Shown here: positions 41,409 through 48,252 of the stretch, piece by piece
Layout: the number at the start of each line of letters is the position of its first letter
How positions within the stretch are numbered: position 1 is the first letter of the stretch
Source: Armatimonadota bacterium
GTDB lineage: Bacteria; Armatimonadota; Fimbriimonadia; Fimbriimonadales; GBS-DC
DNA length: 51,363 bases
Direction: 5' to 3'
Assembly: GCA_023511915.1 (NCBI GenBank)
Contig: JAIMAN010000013.1
Location: 1-51,363, forward strand
Position numbers and translations under genes: made by a program
Notes under the pieces: generated by a model
What the model was told of the DNA's origin: nothing
The model's input: only the letters and a program-made list of their open reading frames with translations
The model's database searches: none

Positions 41409-43198
41409 TGTTCACAAGGAACGCTGCCCGCTACGGAATGGCAGGAGTGATGCTGTGCATAAGTTTGCTGCTGGGGTTGGCGCAAGAGCGGCGCGTGGAG
41501 AGCGTCGCCGTGCGTGGTCTGCGCAACATCTCGGAAACCGCCGTAATCACCGCGCTGCGCCTCAAACCCGGCGAGCCGTTCACCGAAGCGACCTTAGAAA
41601 GCGACCGCCGCGCCATCGAAGCGATGGGGCTGTTCAGCGCTGTGCGCCCGCGCGTCGAACAGACCGAGACGGGCGTGCGCGTCGAGTTCGAAGTCGTCGA
41701 GAACCCGCTCATCCGCGAAGTGCGCTTCACAGGCAATACGGTGTTCAGCGCGGAGCAACTGCTGGAAGTGGTGCGCAACAAGCCCGGCTTCGTGTTCAAC
41801 ACCAACTTCGCCGAGTCGGACATCCGCGCGATTCGCGACGCCTACCAGCGCGCGGGCTACCTCGTGCTGCCCGAAGGCTACACCCCGCCCGACTATGAGA
41901 ACGGCATCCTAACCATCGCGCTGAGCGAGCTGCGCGTCGGCGAAATCCGCGTGGAGGGCAACACCAAAACGCGCACGAATGTTATCTTGCGCGAAATGCG
42001 CACCAAACCGGGCGACCTGTTCAACACGCAACGCTTCCAACGCGATGTGAGTCGCCTCTACAACACGGGCTACTTCGACCAAATCGCGCCCGAAGACTCG
42101 CTTGCCGCGCCTGGGGTCATCGACCTCACGCTGAAGGTCAAAGAGCGTCCGACGGGCAGGCTGAATGTTGGGTTTGCCATCGACTCGCGCCGACGGCTGA
42201 TTGGGCTGGCGGAGGTCTTCGAGACCAACTTTCGCGGCACGGGACGCACGGTCGGAATCAACTTCCAAAGCACAGGCGGGCGCAACGGCAGCAGCATCGA
42301 GGTGCTGTTCACTGAGCCGTACCTGGATCGGCATCGCACCGCGCTGTCGGTCTCGCTGTATAACAAGCTGGTCTACCGCTTCACCTCGAACTTTTTTGGG
42401 GGGCAGTTAGACCCGAACTTGGAGCAGCAGTACGACGAGCGTCGGCGCGGGATAACGCTGGGGCTGTCGCGCCCGCTGAGCGAGCTGCTGACAGCATCGG
42501 TCGGGCTGCGCGCGGAAGATGTGAACACGAACCGCGTGGCGACCAATCAAGGCGGCGGCTTCATCCGCCAAGACGGCACGCTGACCAGCCTCAGCCTGCG
42601 CGGCGTCTACAACAACCGCGACTTCGATTTAGACCCCGCGCAAGGACAGTACCTCGCGCTGGCGCTGGAGCCAGGCTTCACCAACATCCGCTCCGCCGAG
42701 CAGCAGTTCATCGATTCGGGCGTGGTGAAGCTGGGGCAATCGAGCTTCCTGCGCGCGTCCATCGACTACCGCCTCTACTACAGCCCGCAGGGACGGCGCA
42801 CGCAGCCCGACGATCGGCGGCAAGTGTTCGCTATTCGTGCATACTATGGCACGATTTCGGGCACAGTGCCGTTTTTTGAGCAGTTCTTCATCGGCGGCGC
42901 GGAGACCCTGCGCGGCTACCCTGAAGACCGATTCTGGGGCAAAAACGCTGCGCTGCTGAGCTTCGAGTTCCGCCAGCCCATCGAGAAGGCGTTCACGGCG
43001 GTGTTTTTCGTGGACATCGGGCACGCATGGGGCGGCTACCCCAGCGTGAACGACTTCACCCAGCGCGACAGATTCCGCCCTGAAATCGGCTACGGCTTGG
43101 GCGTGCGCGTGCGCACCCCACTGGGTCCCCTGCGCATCGACTATGGCATCGGGCGCGACGGGGGACGCACCCACTTCAGCGTGGGACAGGTCTTCTAA
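41408..43198 (+). CDS. bamA: Outer-membrane protein assembly factor BamA (Omp85)
   Basis: 596 residues. Signal peptide (MAGVMLCISLLLGLAQ), then three POTRA domains (starting near RVESVAVRGLRNISETAV, REVRFTGNTVFSAEQLLEVV and GEIRVEGNTKTRTNVILREM) instead of the five in proteobacteria. The 16-strand barrel follows, with NYNNRDFDLDP-like text (GVYNNRDFDLDPAQGQYLAL), the conserved ETLRGYPEDRFWG loop, and a final ...GGRTHFSVGQVF strand ending in Phe. It folds and inserts outer-membrane proteins. The start overlaps the sigma-factor stop by 1 bp. Confidence 0.94.
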   Translation: MFTRNAARYGMAGVMLCISLLLGLAQERRVESVAVRGLRNISETAVITALRLKPGEPFTEATLESDRRAIEAMGLFSAVRPRVEQTETGVRVEFEVVENPLIREVRFTGNTVFSAEQLLEVVRNKPGFVFNTNFAESDIRAIRDAYQRAGYLVLPEGYTPPDYENGILTIALSELRVGEIRVEGNTKTRTNVILREMRTKPGDLFNTQRFQRDVSRLYNTGYFDQIAPEDSLAAPGVIDLTLKVKERPTGRLNVGFAIDSRRRLIGLAEVFETNFRGTGRTVGINFQSTGGRNGSSIEVLFTEPYLDRHRTALSVSLYNKLVYRFTSNFFGGQLDPNLEQQYDERRRGITLGLSRPLSELLTASVGLRAEDVNTNRVATNQGGGFIRQDGTLTSLSLRGVYNNRDFDLDPAQGQYLALALEPGFTNIRSAEQQFIDSGVVKLGQSSFLRASIDYRLYYSPQGRRTQPDDRRQVFAIRAYYGTISGTVPFFEQFFIGGAETLRGYPEDRFWGKNAALLSFEFRQPIEKAFTAVFFVDIGHAWGGYPSVNDFTQRDRFRPEIGYGLGVRVRTPLGPLRIDYGIGRDGGRTHFSVGQVF

Positions 43199-43236
43199 CG
43201 ACCAACAAGGAGTACACTCATGACACGGAGGTTAAC

Positions 43237-43842
43237 ATGAAAACTCTCTTCGGATGGCTACTGATGATCGGATGCGTGCTGACCGCGCACGCACAAGCAT
43301 TTGGCGTCGTGGACTACGAGCGCGTGATTAACGAATCGACCTTTGTGAAGACCAGCTTGGAACGGCTGCAGGCGCTGGAGACGCGCTATCGCGGCGTGCT
43401 ACAGACCCTACAGGAGAACATCGTGCTGACCAACGAAGAGCGTCAGGAGCTGGCGAATTTACTGCTGGCAGAAAACCTTAACGACGAGCAGCGCAAGCGC
43501 GTCGACCAACTCACACAGGCAGCACGGCAACGCGCGGGCGAACTGCAGCAGCTCCGCCAGAAACCGCAACCCTCAGAGACCGAGAAAGCCGCGTTGGAGC
43601 GGTTCACCCAAATGGAGGCGGTCGGACGCGAAGCGATTCAGAGCCTCGCCCAGCAACTCAGCCAGCAACTGGAGCAGCAACTCCAGCAGAGCCGCGAGCA
43701 GGTGCGTCAAGCCGTGCGCGAGACCATCGCACAAGTCGCTAAAGAGAAGCGGCTGTCCCTCGTCTTCAGCACGGAAGCCGTCCTCTACGCCGAGAACGAC
43801 ATCACCAACGATGTCATCAAGCGTCTGAACGAGCGCAAGTAG
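43237..43842 (+). CDS. skp: Skp/OmpH-family periplasmic chaperone
   Basis: 201 residues. A signal peptide (KTLFGWLLMIGCVLTAHAQA) leads to FGVVDYERVINEST, the Skp N-terminal strand, then a long Gln/Glu/Arg coiled coil (about 38-170) and the closing strand RLSLVFSTEAVLYAENDIT. It holds unfolded outer-membrane proteins for BamA, encoded 38 bp upstream. The TAG stop is part of a GTAGGGGC hairpin repeat. Confidence 0.88.
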   Translation: MKTLFGWLLMIGCVLTAHAQAFGVVDYERVINESTFVKTSLERLQALETRYRGVLQTLQENIVLTNEERQELANLLLAENLNDEQRKRVDQLTQAARQRAGELQQLRQKPQPSETEKAALERFTQMEAVGREAIQSLAQQLSQQLEQQLQQSREQVRQAVRETIAQVAKEKRLSLVFSTEAVLYAENDITNDVIKRLNERK

Positions 43843-44075
43843 GGGCAGACCTAATACCAACCGCGTGGGCGGAGTTTACAATTGCCCCCCTCCTGCAGGT
43901 TCCCCCCGCTTCGCGAGGGGAACCGAGAACGGGGCGCATGGGCGGTCTCCCCGCTTCGCGAGGGGAGCCGCGCACGGGTTCGGTTCCCCCTGCGAGCAGG
44001 GGGAACCGAAGGAGGGGGTCTTCAATCTCGTTTTTTTGTAAACTGTGTCCCCCGATTGGTATAAGTGTCTGCCCC
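43839..44075. repeat. GTAGGGGC hairpin repeat split by an insertion
   Basis: The left arm GTAGGGGCAGACC (43839-43851) and right arm GTGTCTGCCCC (44065-44075) match the intact hairpin at 31492-31518. Here 213 bp separate them, occupied by the MITE-like element and its TAA flanks. Confidence 0.7.
43855..44061. mobile_element. MITE-like element, copy 2 (intact ends)
   Basis: 207 bp bounded by TACCAACCG and CGATTGGTA, flanked on both sides by TAA (43852-43854, 44062-44064), a likely target duplication. Subterminal GTTTACAA / TTGTAAAC also pair. Inside are three CG-rich hairpins of the CCCCGCTTCGCGAGGGG / CCCCCTGCGAGCAGGGGG type and AGGAGGGGGTCTTCA shared with copy 1. It has one more internal unit than copy 1 and no transposase gene. 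Confidence 0.65.
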
Positions 44076-44151
44076 ATTCGGGAGCTGAAATCACACCGCA
44101 AACGCGCTTGTCTGCAGGAAACACCCATCCCGCAAGGAACTGATTCGCGCG

Positions 44152-45627
44152 ATGTACCTGTTAGGCGTGGATGTGGGCACTTCGGGCGTGAAGGCGCTGC
44201 TGATTGACCCGTCGGGCGCGGTGGTCGCCAGCGCGAGCGAGTCATATCCGCTTCATACGCCACGCCCGCTGTGGGCGGAGCAGAACCCCGACGACTGGTG
44301 GCACGGAACCTGCACGGCGATACGGCGCGTGCTGGAGCAATCGGGGATTTCTGCCAGCGAGGTGCGCGGCGTCGGCTTAAGCGGGCAGATGCACGGCTCG
44401 GTCTTCCTGGACGAGCGCGGCGAGTCGATACGCCCCGCGCTGCTATGGTGCGACCAGCGCACCGCCGATGAGTGCGCATGGATTACCGAGCGCGTCGGAC
44501 AGGAGACCATCCTGCAGACGACGCTCAACCCCGTGCTGACGGGCTTTCAGGCGGGCAAGATTATCTGGCTGCGCCGCCACGAGCCTGAAAACTATGCCCG
44601 CATCCGACAGGTGCTGCTGCCGAAGGACTTCATCCGCTATCGGCTCACGGGCAAGTCGGCGACGGAGGTCTCGGATGCGTCGGGCACTGCACTGTTCGAT
44701 GTGCCGCGCCGCGACTGGGCGTATGACATGCTGGACACGCTGGAGTTGCCGCGCGAATGGTTCCCCAAAGCCTACGAGTCGCCAGAGATTACAGGTCGGA
44801 TTACGGCGCAGGCGGCGCAGGCGACAGGCTTGGCGGAGGGCACGCCTGTGGTGGGTGGCGCGGGCGACCAAGCGGCGGGCGCGGTGGGCGTCGGTGTCGT
44901 GCAAGCGGGGCGCGCCTCCGTGTCGGTGGGCACCAGCGGCGTGGTGTTCGCGCACCTGCAGCAGCCGCAGGTAGACCCCCAGTACCGCACGCACACTTTC
45001 TGTCATGCTATGCCGGGCGCGTGGCATGTGATGGGCGTGATGCTGATGGCGGGCGGCGCGCTGCAGTGGTATCGCGAGACCTTCGCGCCCGACGCGCCGT
45101 TCGATACGCTGGTGGGCGAGGCGGATGGGGTTCCTGCAGGCGCGGAGGGGCTACTGTTCGCGCCGTATCTGTCGGGCGAGCGCACGCCGTACCCTGACCC
45201 GCAGGCGCGCGGGGCATTTGTGGGGCTGACGCTGGCGCACACCCACGCGCATACAACCCGCGCCGTGCTGGAAGGCGTGGCGTTCGGGCTGCGCGACTCG
45301 CTGGAGATCCTGCGGGCGATGGGCGTCTCGCTGCACGAGTTGCGTATCACAGGCGGCGGCGCGAAAAGCCCGCTCTGGCGGCAAATCCTCGCCAGCGTGT
45401 TCGGGCAGCCCGTGCACACCTTGCAGGCGGAAGAGGGTCCCGCCTACGGCGTCGCGCTACTGGCAGGGGTGGGCGTCGGCGTGTGGGGCTCCGTGCCCGA
45501 AGCGTGCGCGGCGACCGTCCAACTCGCCGACACGACCGCGCCCAACCCCGACGACCAAGCGGTCTACGAGCAACTCTACCCCCGCTATCGGCAACTGTAC
45601 CCCGCATTGCAACCGTTTTGGGCGTAG
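44152..45627 (+). CDS. xylB: Xylulokinase
   Basis: 491 residues of the FGGY kinase family. YLLGVDVGTSGVKALLIDPS is the ATP phosphate loop; EQNPDDWWHGTCTAIR, GLSGQMHGSVFLD (xylulose-contact region) and WCDQRTADEC are typical of XylB; GGAGDQAAGAVGVGV and ELRITGGGAKSPLWRQILAS are the second lobe signatures. It phosphorylates D-xylulose. No xylose isomerase or transporter is adjacent. The start is ATG at 44152 with AAGGAA upstream. Confidence 0.93.
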   Translation: MYLLGVDVGTSGVKALLIDPSGAVVASASESYPLHTPRPLWAEQNPDDWWHGTCTAIRRVLEQSGISASEVRGVGLSGQMHGSVFLDERGESIRPALLWCDQRTADECAWITERVGQETILQTTLNPVLTGFQAGKIIWLRRHEPENYARIRQVLLPKDFIRYRLTGKSATEVSDASGTALFDVPRRDWAYDMLDTLELPREWFPKAYESPEITGRITAQAAQATGLAEGTPVVGGAGDQAAGAVGVGVVQAGRASVSVGTSGVVFAHLQQPQVDPQYRTHTFCHAMPGAWHVMGVMLMAGGALQWYRETFAPDAPFDTLVGEADGVPAGAEGLLFAPYLSGERTPYPDPQARGAFVGLTLAHTHAHTTRAVLEGVAFGLRDSLEILRAMGVSLHELRITGGGAKSPLWRQILASVFGQPVHTLQAEEGPAYGVALLAGVGVGVWGSVPEACAATVQLADTTAPNPDDQAVYEQLYPRYRQLYPALQPFWA

Positions 45628-45697
45628 TCTCGTACAAATTAGCAGGAATCCGCACAGCGGAGTAGGATCGATACACCATACCAATATCGGGGGACAT

Positions 45698-46450
45698 ATG
45701 ACGATGCATGCACAAGGATTGCAGATACCGAACCATCAGGTGTATGGTTTTGCGTCGCTGTTGGTGCCTGGCTTAGGGCACTTTTTGCAGCGTGCGCCGT
45801 TTCGGGGCGCGCTTTGGCTCCTGGGCGCACTGACCCTGTGGTACTTGCTTGCGCTCTCCCTCTCGTCGTGGGTCTACTTCGAGGTTCCGCCGTCGTTGCT
45901 CGCGCCTATCGCTACGCTCTACCATTGCGCCAGTATGTACGCGGCGATGGCGCACGCCTACCAGGTACAACGCGAGCAGACACCCCTACACGCGGCGCAG
46001 GAGATGATGCCTGTGTACCTCTGGAAGCAGGTCATCGGCGGCGCGTTGGCTCTCGTGGGTGTGGTTGCGGTCTTGTTGCTCAGCGGCTCGTTTGCGGATT
46101 ATGTATTTAGTTGGCTTTCCAGCCAAGCGCACGGTAGAGGTTGGTTATCACGCCCCACTTGGGGTCACTTCCTGAGCCAGTCGGTGATTCTGTGGGGCAT
46201 GACCGCGCTGGGCGTGTGGCTGTTTCGGGCAGGGCATGCGGAGAGCGAAACGGCACAGCAAGCCCTGTGCGAGCGCGCGGTGGTCGCCTACACTTTGCAA
46301 CACGGCGGGCGCATCACCGTCGCGGAGGCGAGCGTCGCCGCACAAATATCGTTGCACGAAGCGCGCAACCTTCTCGAAAACCTCGTGCTGCAACGCTATG
46401 CAACCGAGGGCGAGGAAGACGGAATCGTGTATTACTACCTGACGCGCTGA
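45698..46450 (+). CDS. Four-TM membrane protein with C-terminal winged helix
   Basis: 250 residues. The N-terminal FASLLVPGLGHFLQRAPFRG motif marks the TM2/PGL-p-HF type domain. About four hydrophobic spans follow (36-58, 66-86, 105-130, 160-178). The last 60 residues form a winged-helix-like domain (GGRITVAEASVAAQISLHEA, RNLLENLVLQRYATEG) resembling those in other short membrane proteins of this group. The cytoplasmic winged helix could bind DNA or a protein. No further function can be read. It lies 70 bp after xylB. Confidence 0.75.
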   Translation: MTMHAQGLQIPNHQVYGFASLLVPGLGHFLQRAPFRGALWLLGALTLWYLLALSLSSWVYFEVPPSLLAPIATLYHCASMYAAMAHAYQVQREQTPLHAAQEMMPVYLWKQVIGGALALVGVVAVLLLSGSFADYVFSWLSSQAHGRGWLSRPTWGHFLSQSVILWGMTALGVWLFRAGHAESETAQQALCERAVVAYTLQHGGRITVAEASVAAQISLHEARNLLENLVLQRYATEGEEDGIVYYYLTR

Positions 46451-46490
46451 CCGTGCTACCACATCGGCGGGGGAGAATCCCACGCCCCGA

Positions 46491-46537
46491 CCCTCCCTGA
46501 CATCGGGGAGGGAAGCCTCCCCCGTCAACGGGGGAGG
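46491..46537. terminator. Double hairpin between convergent genes
   Basis: A first stem pairs CCCTCCC (46491-46497) with GGGAGGG (about 46506-46512); a second, very stable one pairs CCTCCCCCGT (46516-46525) with ACGGGGGAGG (46528-46537). They lie between the membrane-protein stop and the prepilin-like gene stop and could stop transcription from both sides. No U-tract is seen. Confidence 0.6.
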
Positions 46538-46546
46538 TGGTCTACT

Positions 46547-47344
46547 TCACAAGTTGATGCTCCACTGGTTGTCGTCGATGGCGCGGTAGGTCTGCGCGAA
46601 GCGCACATGCTTGGCGTGTCCATCGGCGTACAAGGCTGCCGTGCCGCCCTGATAGCGCGTCTTCGCGATTTGCTCGTCCCAGTTGCCGCAGTTGCTGGCG
46701 TTCGGGAACAGACTGCACGGCGGCTGCGCGCGCCCTTTCGACCAGTGGTACGGGTGGTTCACATCGGTCGTCTCCGCCCACGGGTCTAAGCACATGTCGA
46801 AGAACTCCGACACCCAGAACGGGTCGTTCGGGTTGTTGACGGGCAGTGGATTGGGCGGCGTGACGCCCGTGATGCGCGTCCACGGGTCGCCGCGCAGGAT
46901 AGCGTAGATGGTGCTTGTGGGGCGCGTGACTTCCGCCAGTCGGCGCGGCATGCCCGTGAAGAAGCCGTTGTCGGTGAACGACCCCCACATCGCGGGCACG
47001 CTGCGGTCAGGGTCGGACGGATCCCACCAGATGTTCTGCTTATTGCGCAGCCCGCGATCCATCTTGATATACGGCTCCAGCGACGCTTGGTAGTTATGCA
47101 CTGCCCAGTAGTTGACCGTGCTGGGAATCCCGTTGATGATTGCCATTGTGAACGGGTAGCCCTCGTCGTAGTCGTTCAGGTACATCTGGACTGCCGTCCC
47201 GATTTGACGCAGGTTGCTCAAGCACTGCGTCTGTCGCGCTTTCGCGCGCGCCTGTGCGAACACAGGGAACAGTATCGCCGCCAGAATCGCGATAATCGCA
47301 ATCACGACCAGCAGCTCGATTAGCGTAAAGCCGTTGCGTTTCAT
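46547..47344 (-). CDS. Prepilin-like protein with H-X9-DG type C-terminus
   Basis: 265 residues. The leader [20 protein letters not shown] is a class III signal with Gly at the cleavage site and Glu at +5 of the mature protein. After the pilin helix come [20 protein letters not shown] and a variable globular part; the end [17 protein letters not shown] is the H-X9-DG-like motif common in Planctomycetota, Verrucomicrobiota and Armatimonadota. It could be exported via the pil system at the window start. The ATG at 47344 has SD GGAGGCTATGCA. Confidence 0.9.
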   Translation of the reverse strand: MKRNGFTLIELLVVIAIIAILAAILFPVFAQARAKARQTQCLSNLRQIGTAVQMYLNDYDEGYPFTMAIINGIPSTVNYWAVHNYQASLEPYIKMDRGLRNKQNIWWDPSDPDRSVPAMWGSFTDNGFFTGMPRRLAEVTRPTSTIYAILRGDPWTRITGVTPPNPLPVNNPNDPFWVSEFFDMCLDPWAETTDVNHPYHWSKGRAQPPCSLFPNASNCGNWDEQIAKTRYQGGTAALYADGHAKHVRFAQTYRAIDDNQWSINL

Positions 47345-47462
47345 TGCATAGCCTCCTATCGGTTGTGTGTGCCTGCCAACGATGGCAGTGCAATCACAAG
47401 CGGAGTGGCTCCGCTCGCGCCTTGGTAGCATCGCCGACGCAGGGTGCGTCCGCGCATGCGCC
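47345..47462 (-). other. Short gap with two compact hairpins
   Basis: AGCGGAG/CTCCGCT (47399-47415) and GACGCA/TGCGTC (47436-47450) are perfect stems with 3-nt loops. They may separate the CPVC-motif gene from the prepilin-like gene. No -10 box of the local type was seen in the gap. Confidence 0.45.
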
Positions 47463-47768
47463 CTACAGCGCGACGATAGGGGGCGCGCGAATCGTGCAGG
47501 AGTGGTTGGCAGGCGACGCGGGCAGAATCATCGCGTAGCGTGGCAGCGCAGTGAGTTCCACCCACGCAATCGCCAAAACGGGGTTCAGAACCGCCTCAGG
47601 CTGTGTGACCTGCCCGTGCGTCGAGTGGAACAGACACACGGGACATTCGCGGAGCGCGGCGTGGCTGCTGTCCTCGATGGCGAAGTGCAGCAGTTCGGCG
47701 GATAGAATCGTCATCAGCCAAACCACTGCCGCCCAGACCGCCACACGCCGCAACGCCAGCCTGTGCAT
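47463..47768 (-). CDS. Small membrane-anchored CPVC-motif protein, unrecognised
   Basis: 101 residues. An N-terminal hydrophobic segment ([19 protein letters not shown]) is followed by [14 protein letters not shown], where Cys42, Cys45, His48 and His51 could form a metal site, and a second hydrophobic stretch ([17 protein letters not shown]). It resembles small DUF2946-type metal-linked proteins in layout only. The ATG at 47768 lies 6 nt after TATACT, so it is leaderless; the longer open frame upstream overlaps ccmE. Confidence 0.6.
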   Translation of the reverse strand: MHRLALRRVAVWAAVVWLMTILSAELLHFAIEDSSHAALRECPVCLFHSTHGQVTQPEAVLNPVLAIAWVELTALPRYAMILPASPANHSCTIRAPPIVAL

Positions 47769-47774
47769 AGCCGT

Positions 47775-47780
47775 AGTATA
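47775..47780 (-). promoter_or_regulatory. -10 box of the CPVC gene (leaderless)
   Basis: Minus-strand GGGTATACT with 6 nt to the ATG at 47768. Confidence 0.55.
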
Positions 47781-47802
47781 CCCCACAACCGCGCCGATGG
47801 GG

Positions 47803-47808
47803 TATAAT
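47803..47808 (+). promoter_or_regulatory. -10 box of ccmE (near-leaderless)
   Basis: GGGGTATAAT with 9 nt to the ATG at 47818; divergent from the box at 47775. Confidence 0.65.
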
Positions 47809-47817
47809 ACGGTCGCT

Positions 47818-48195
47818 ATGAAACTCGGCAGTATCATAACGCTTGTGCTGGTACTTGCGGGGATTGCGTTCACCGTGCGGGCGTTTGTTGCCAACACCAG
47901 CCCTTATGTGAAGGTCGCCCAGTTGGAGACGCGCGGGCAAAATGTTCACCTGCCGCTCAAACCGCTTCAGGAGACCGCGCAGTTCGACATCAAGACGATG
48001 ACGCTCACCTTTGAGGGCGAAGACGAAACGGGGCGCGTGAAGGTGGTCTACCCGAAGGGCAAGCCGAACAACTTCGAGGCAGCGACACAGGTCGTCGTGA
48101 TCGGCAGCTACAAGGACGGCGTGTTCTACGCGGAAGACATGCTGGTCAAGTGCCCCAGCAAGTATCAGGGCGAGACCCAGACCGCCCGCAATTAG
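47818..48195 (+). CDS. ccmE: Cytochrome c maturation heme chaperone CcmE, Cys variant
   Basis: 125 residues. An N-terminal anchor (5-25) precedes the OB fold: FDIKTMTLTFEGEDETGRVK, VVYPKGKPNNFEAATQVVVI and GSYKDGVFYAEDMLVKCPSK. Ordinary CcmE binds heme covalently through His in HxxxY; here the site is Cys112-P-S-K-Tyr116, a CxxxY form known from some deltaproteobacteria and archaea. CcmF follows 57 bp downstream. The ATG follows the -10 box at once. Confidence 0.9.
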   Translation: MKLGSIITLVLVLAGIAFTVRAFVANTSPYVKVAQLETRGQNVHLPLKPLQETAQFDIKTMTLTFEGEDETGRVKVVYPKGKPNNFEAATQVVVIGSYKDGVFYAEDMLVKCPSKYQGETQTARN

Positions 48196-48252
48196 GCGCG
48201 AACGGGTCGCTTATAAATCGCTGGGCGTTGTGCCCAGCCGATGAGGTGGTCT

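Noticed and set aside
43817-44479. A 220-codon open frame on the minus strand across the MITE-like element and the start of xylB
   Set aside because: It is built from the CG-rich hairpins of the repeat and the antisense of xylB, giving repeated Ser-Pro-Arg-Glu-Ala type peptides with no family match.
46451-46546. A small gene or ncRNA between the winged-helix membrane protein and the prepilin-like gene
   Set aside because: Only two hairpins are present, best explained as terminators for convergent transcripts.
47551-47817. A longer CcmE starting at 47551
   Set aside because: The region is the antisense of the CPVC gene; the ATG at 47818 follows the -10 box and begins the normal membrane anchor.
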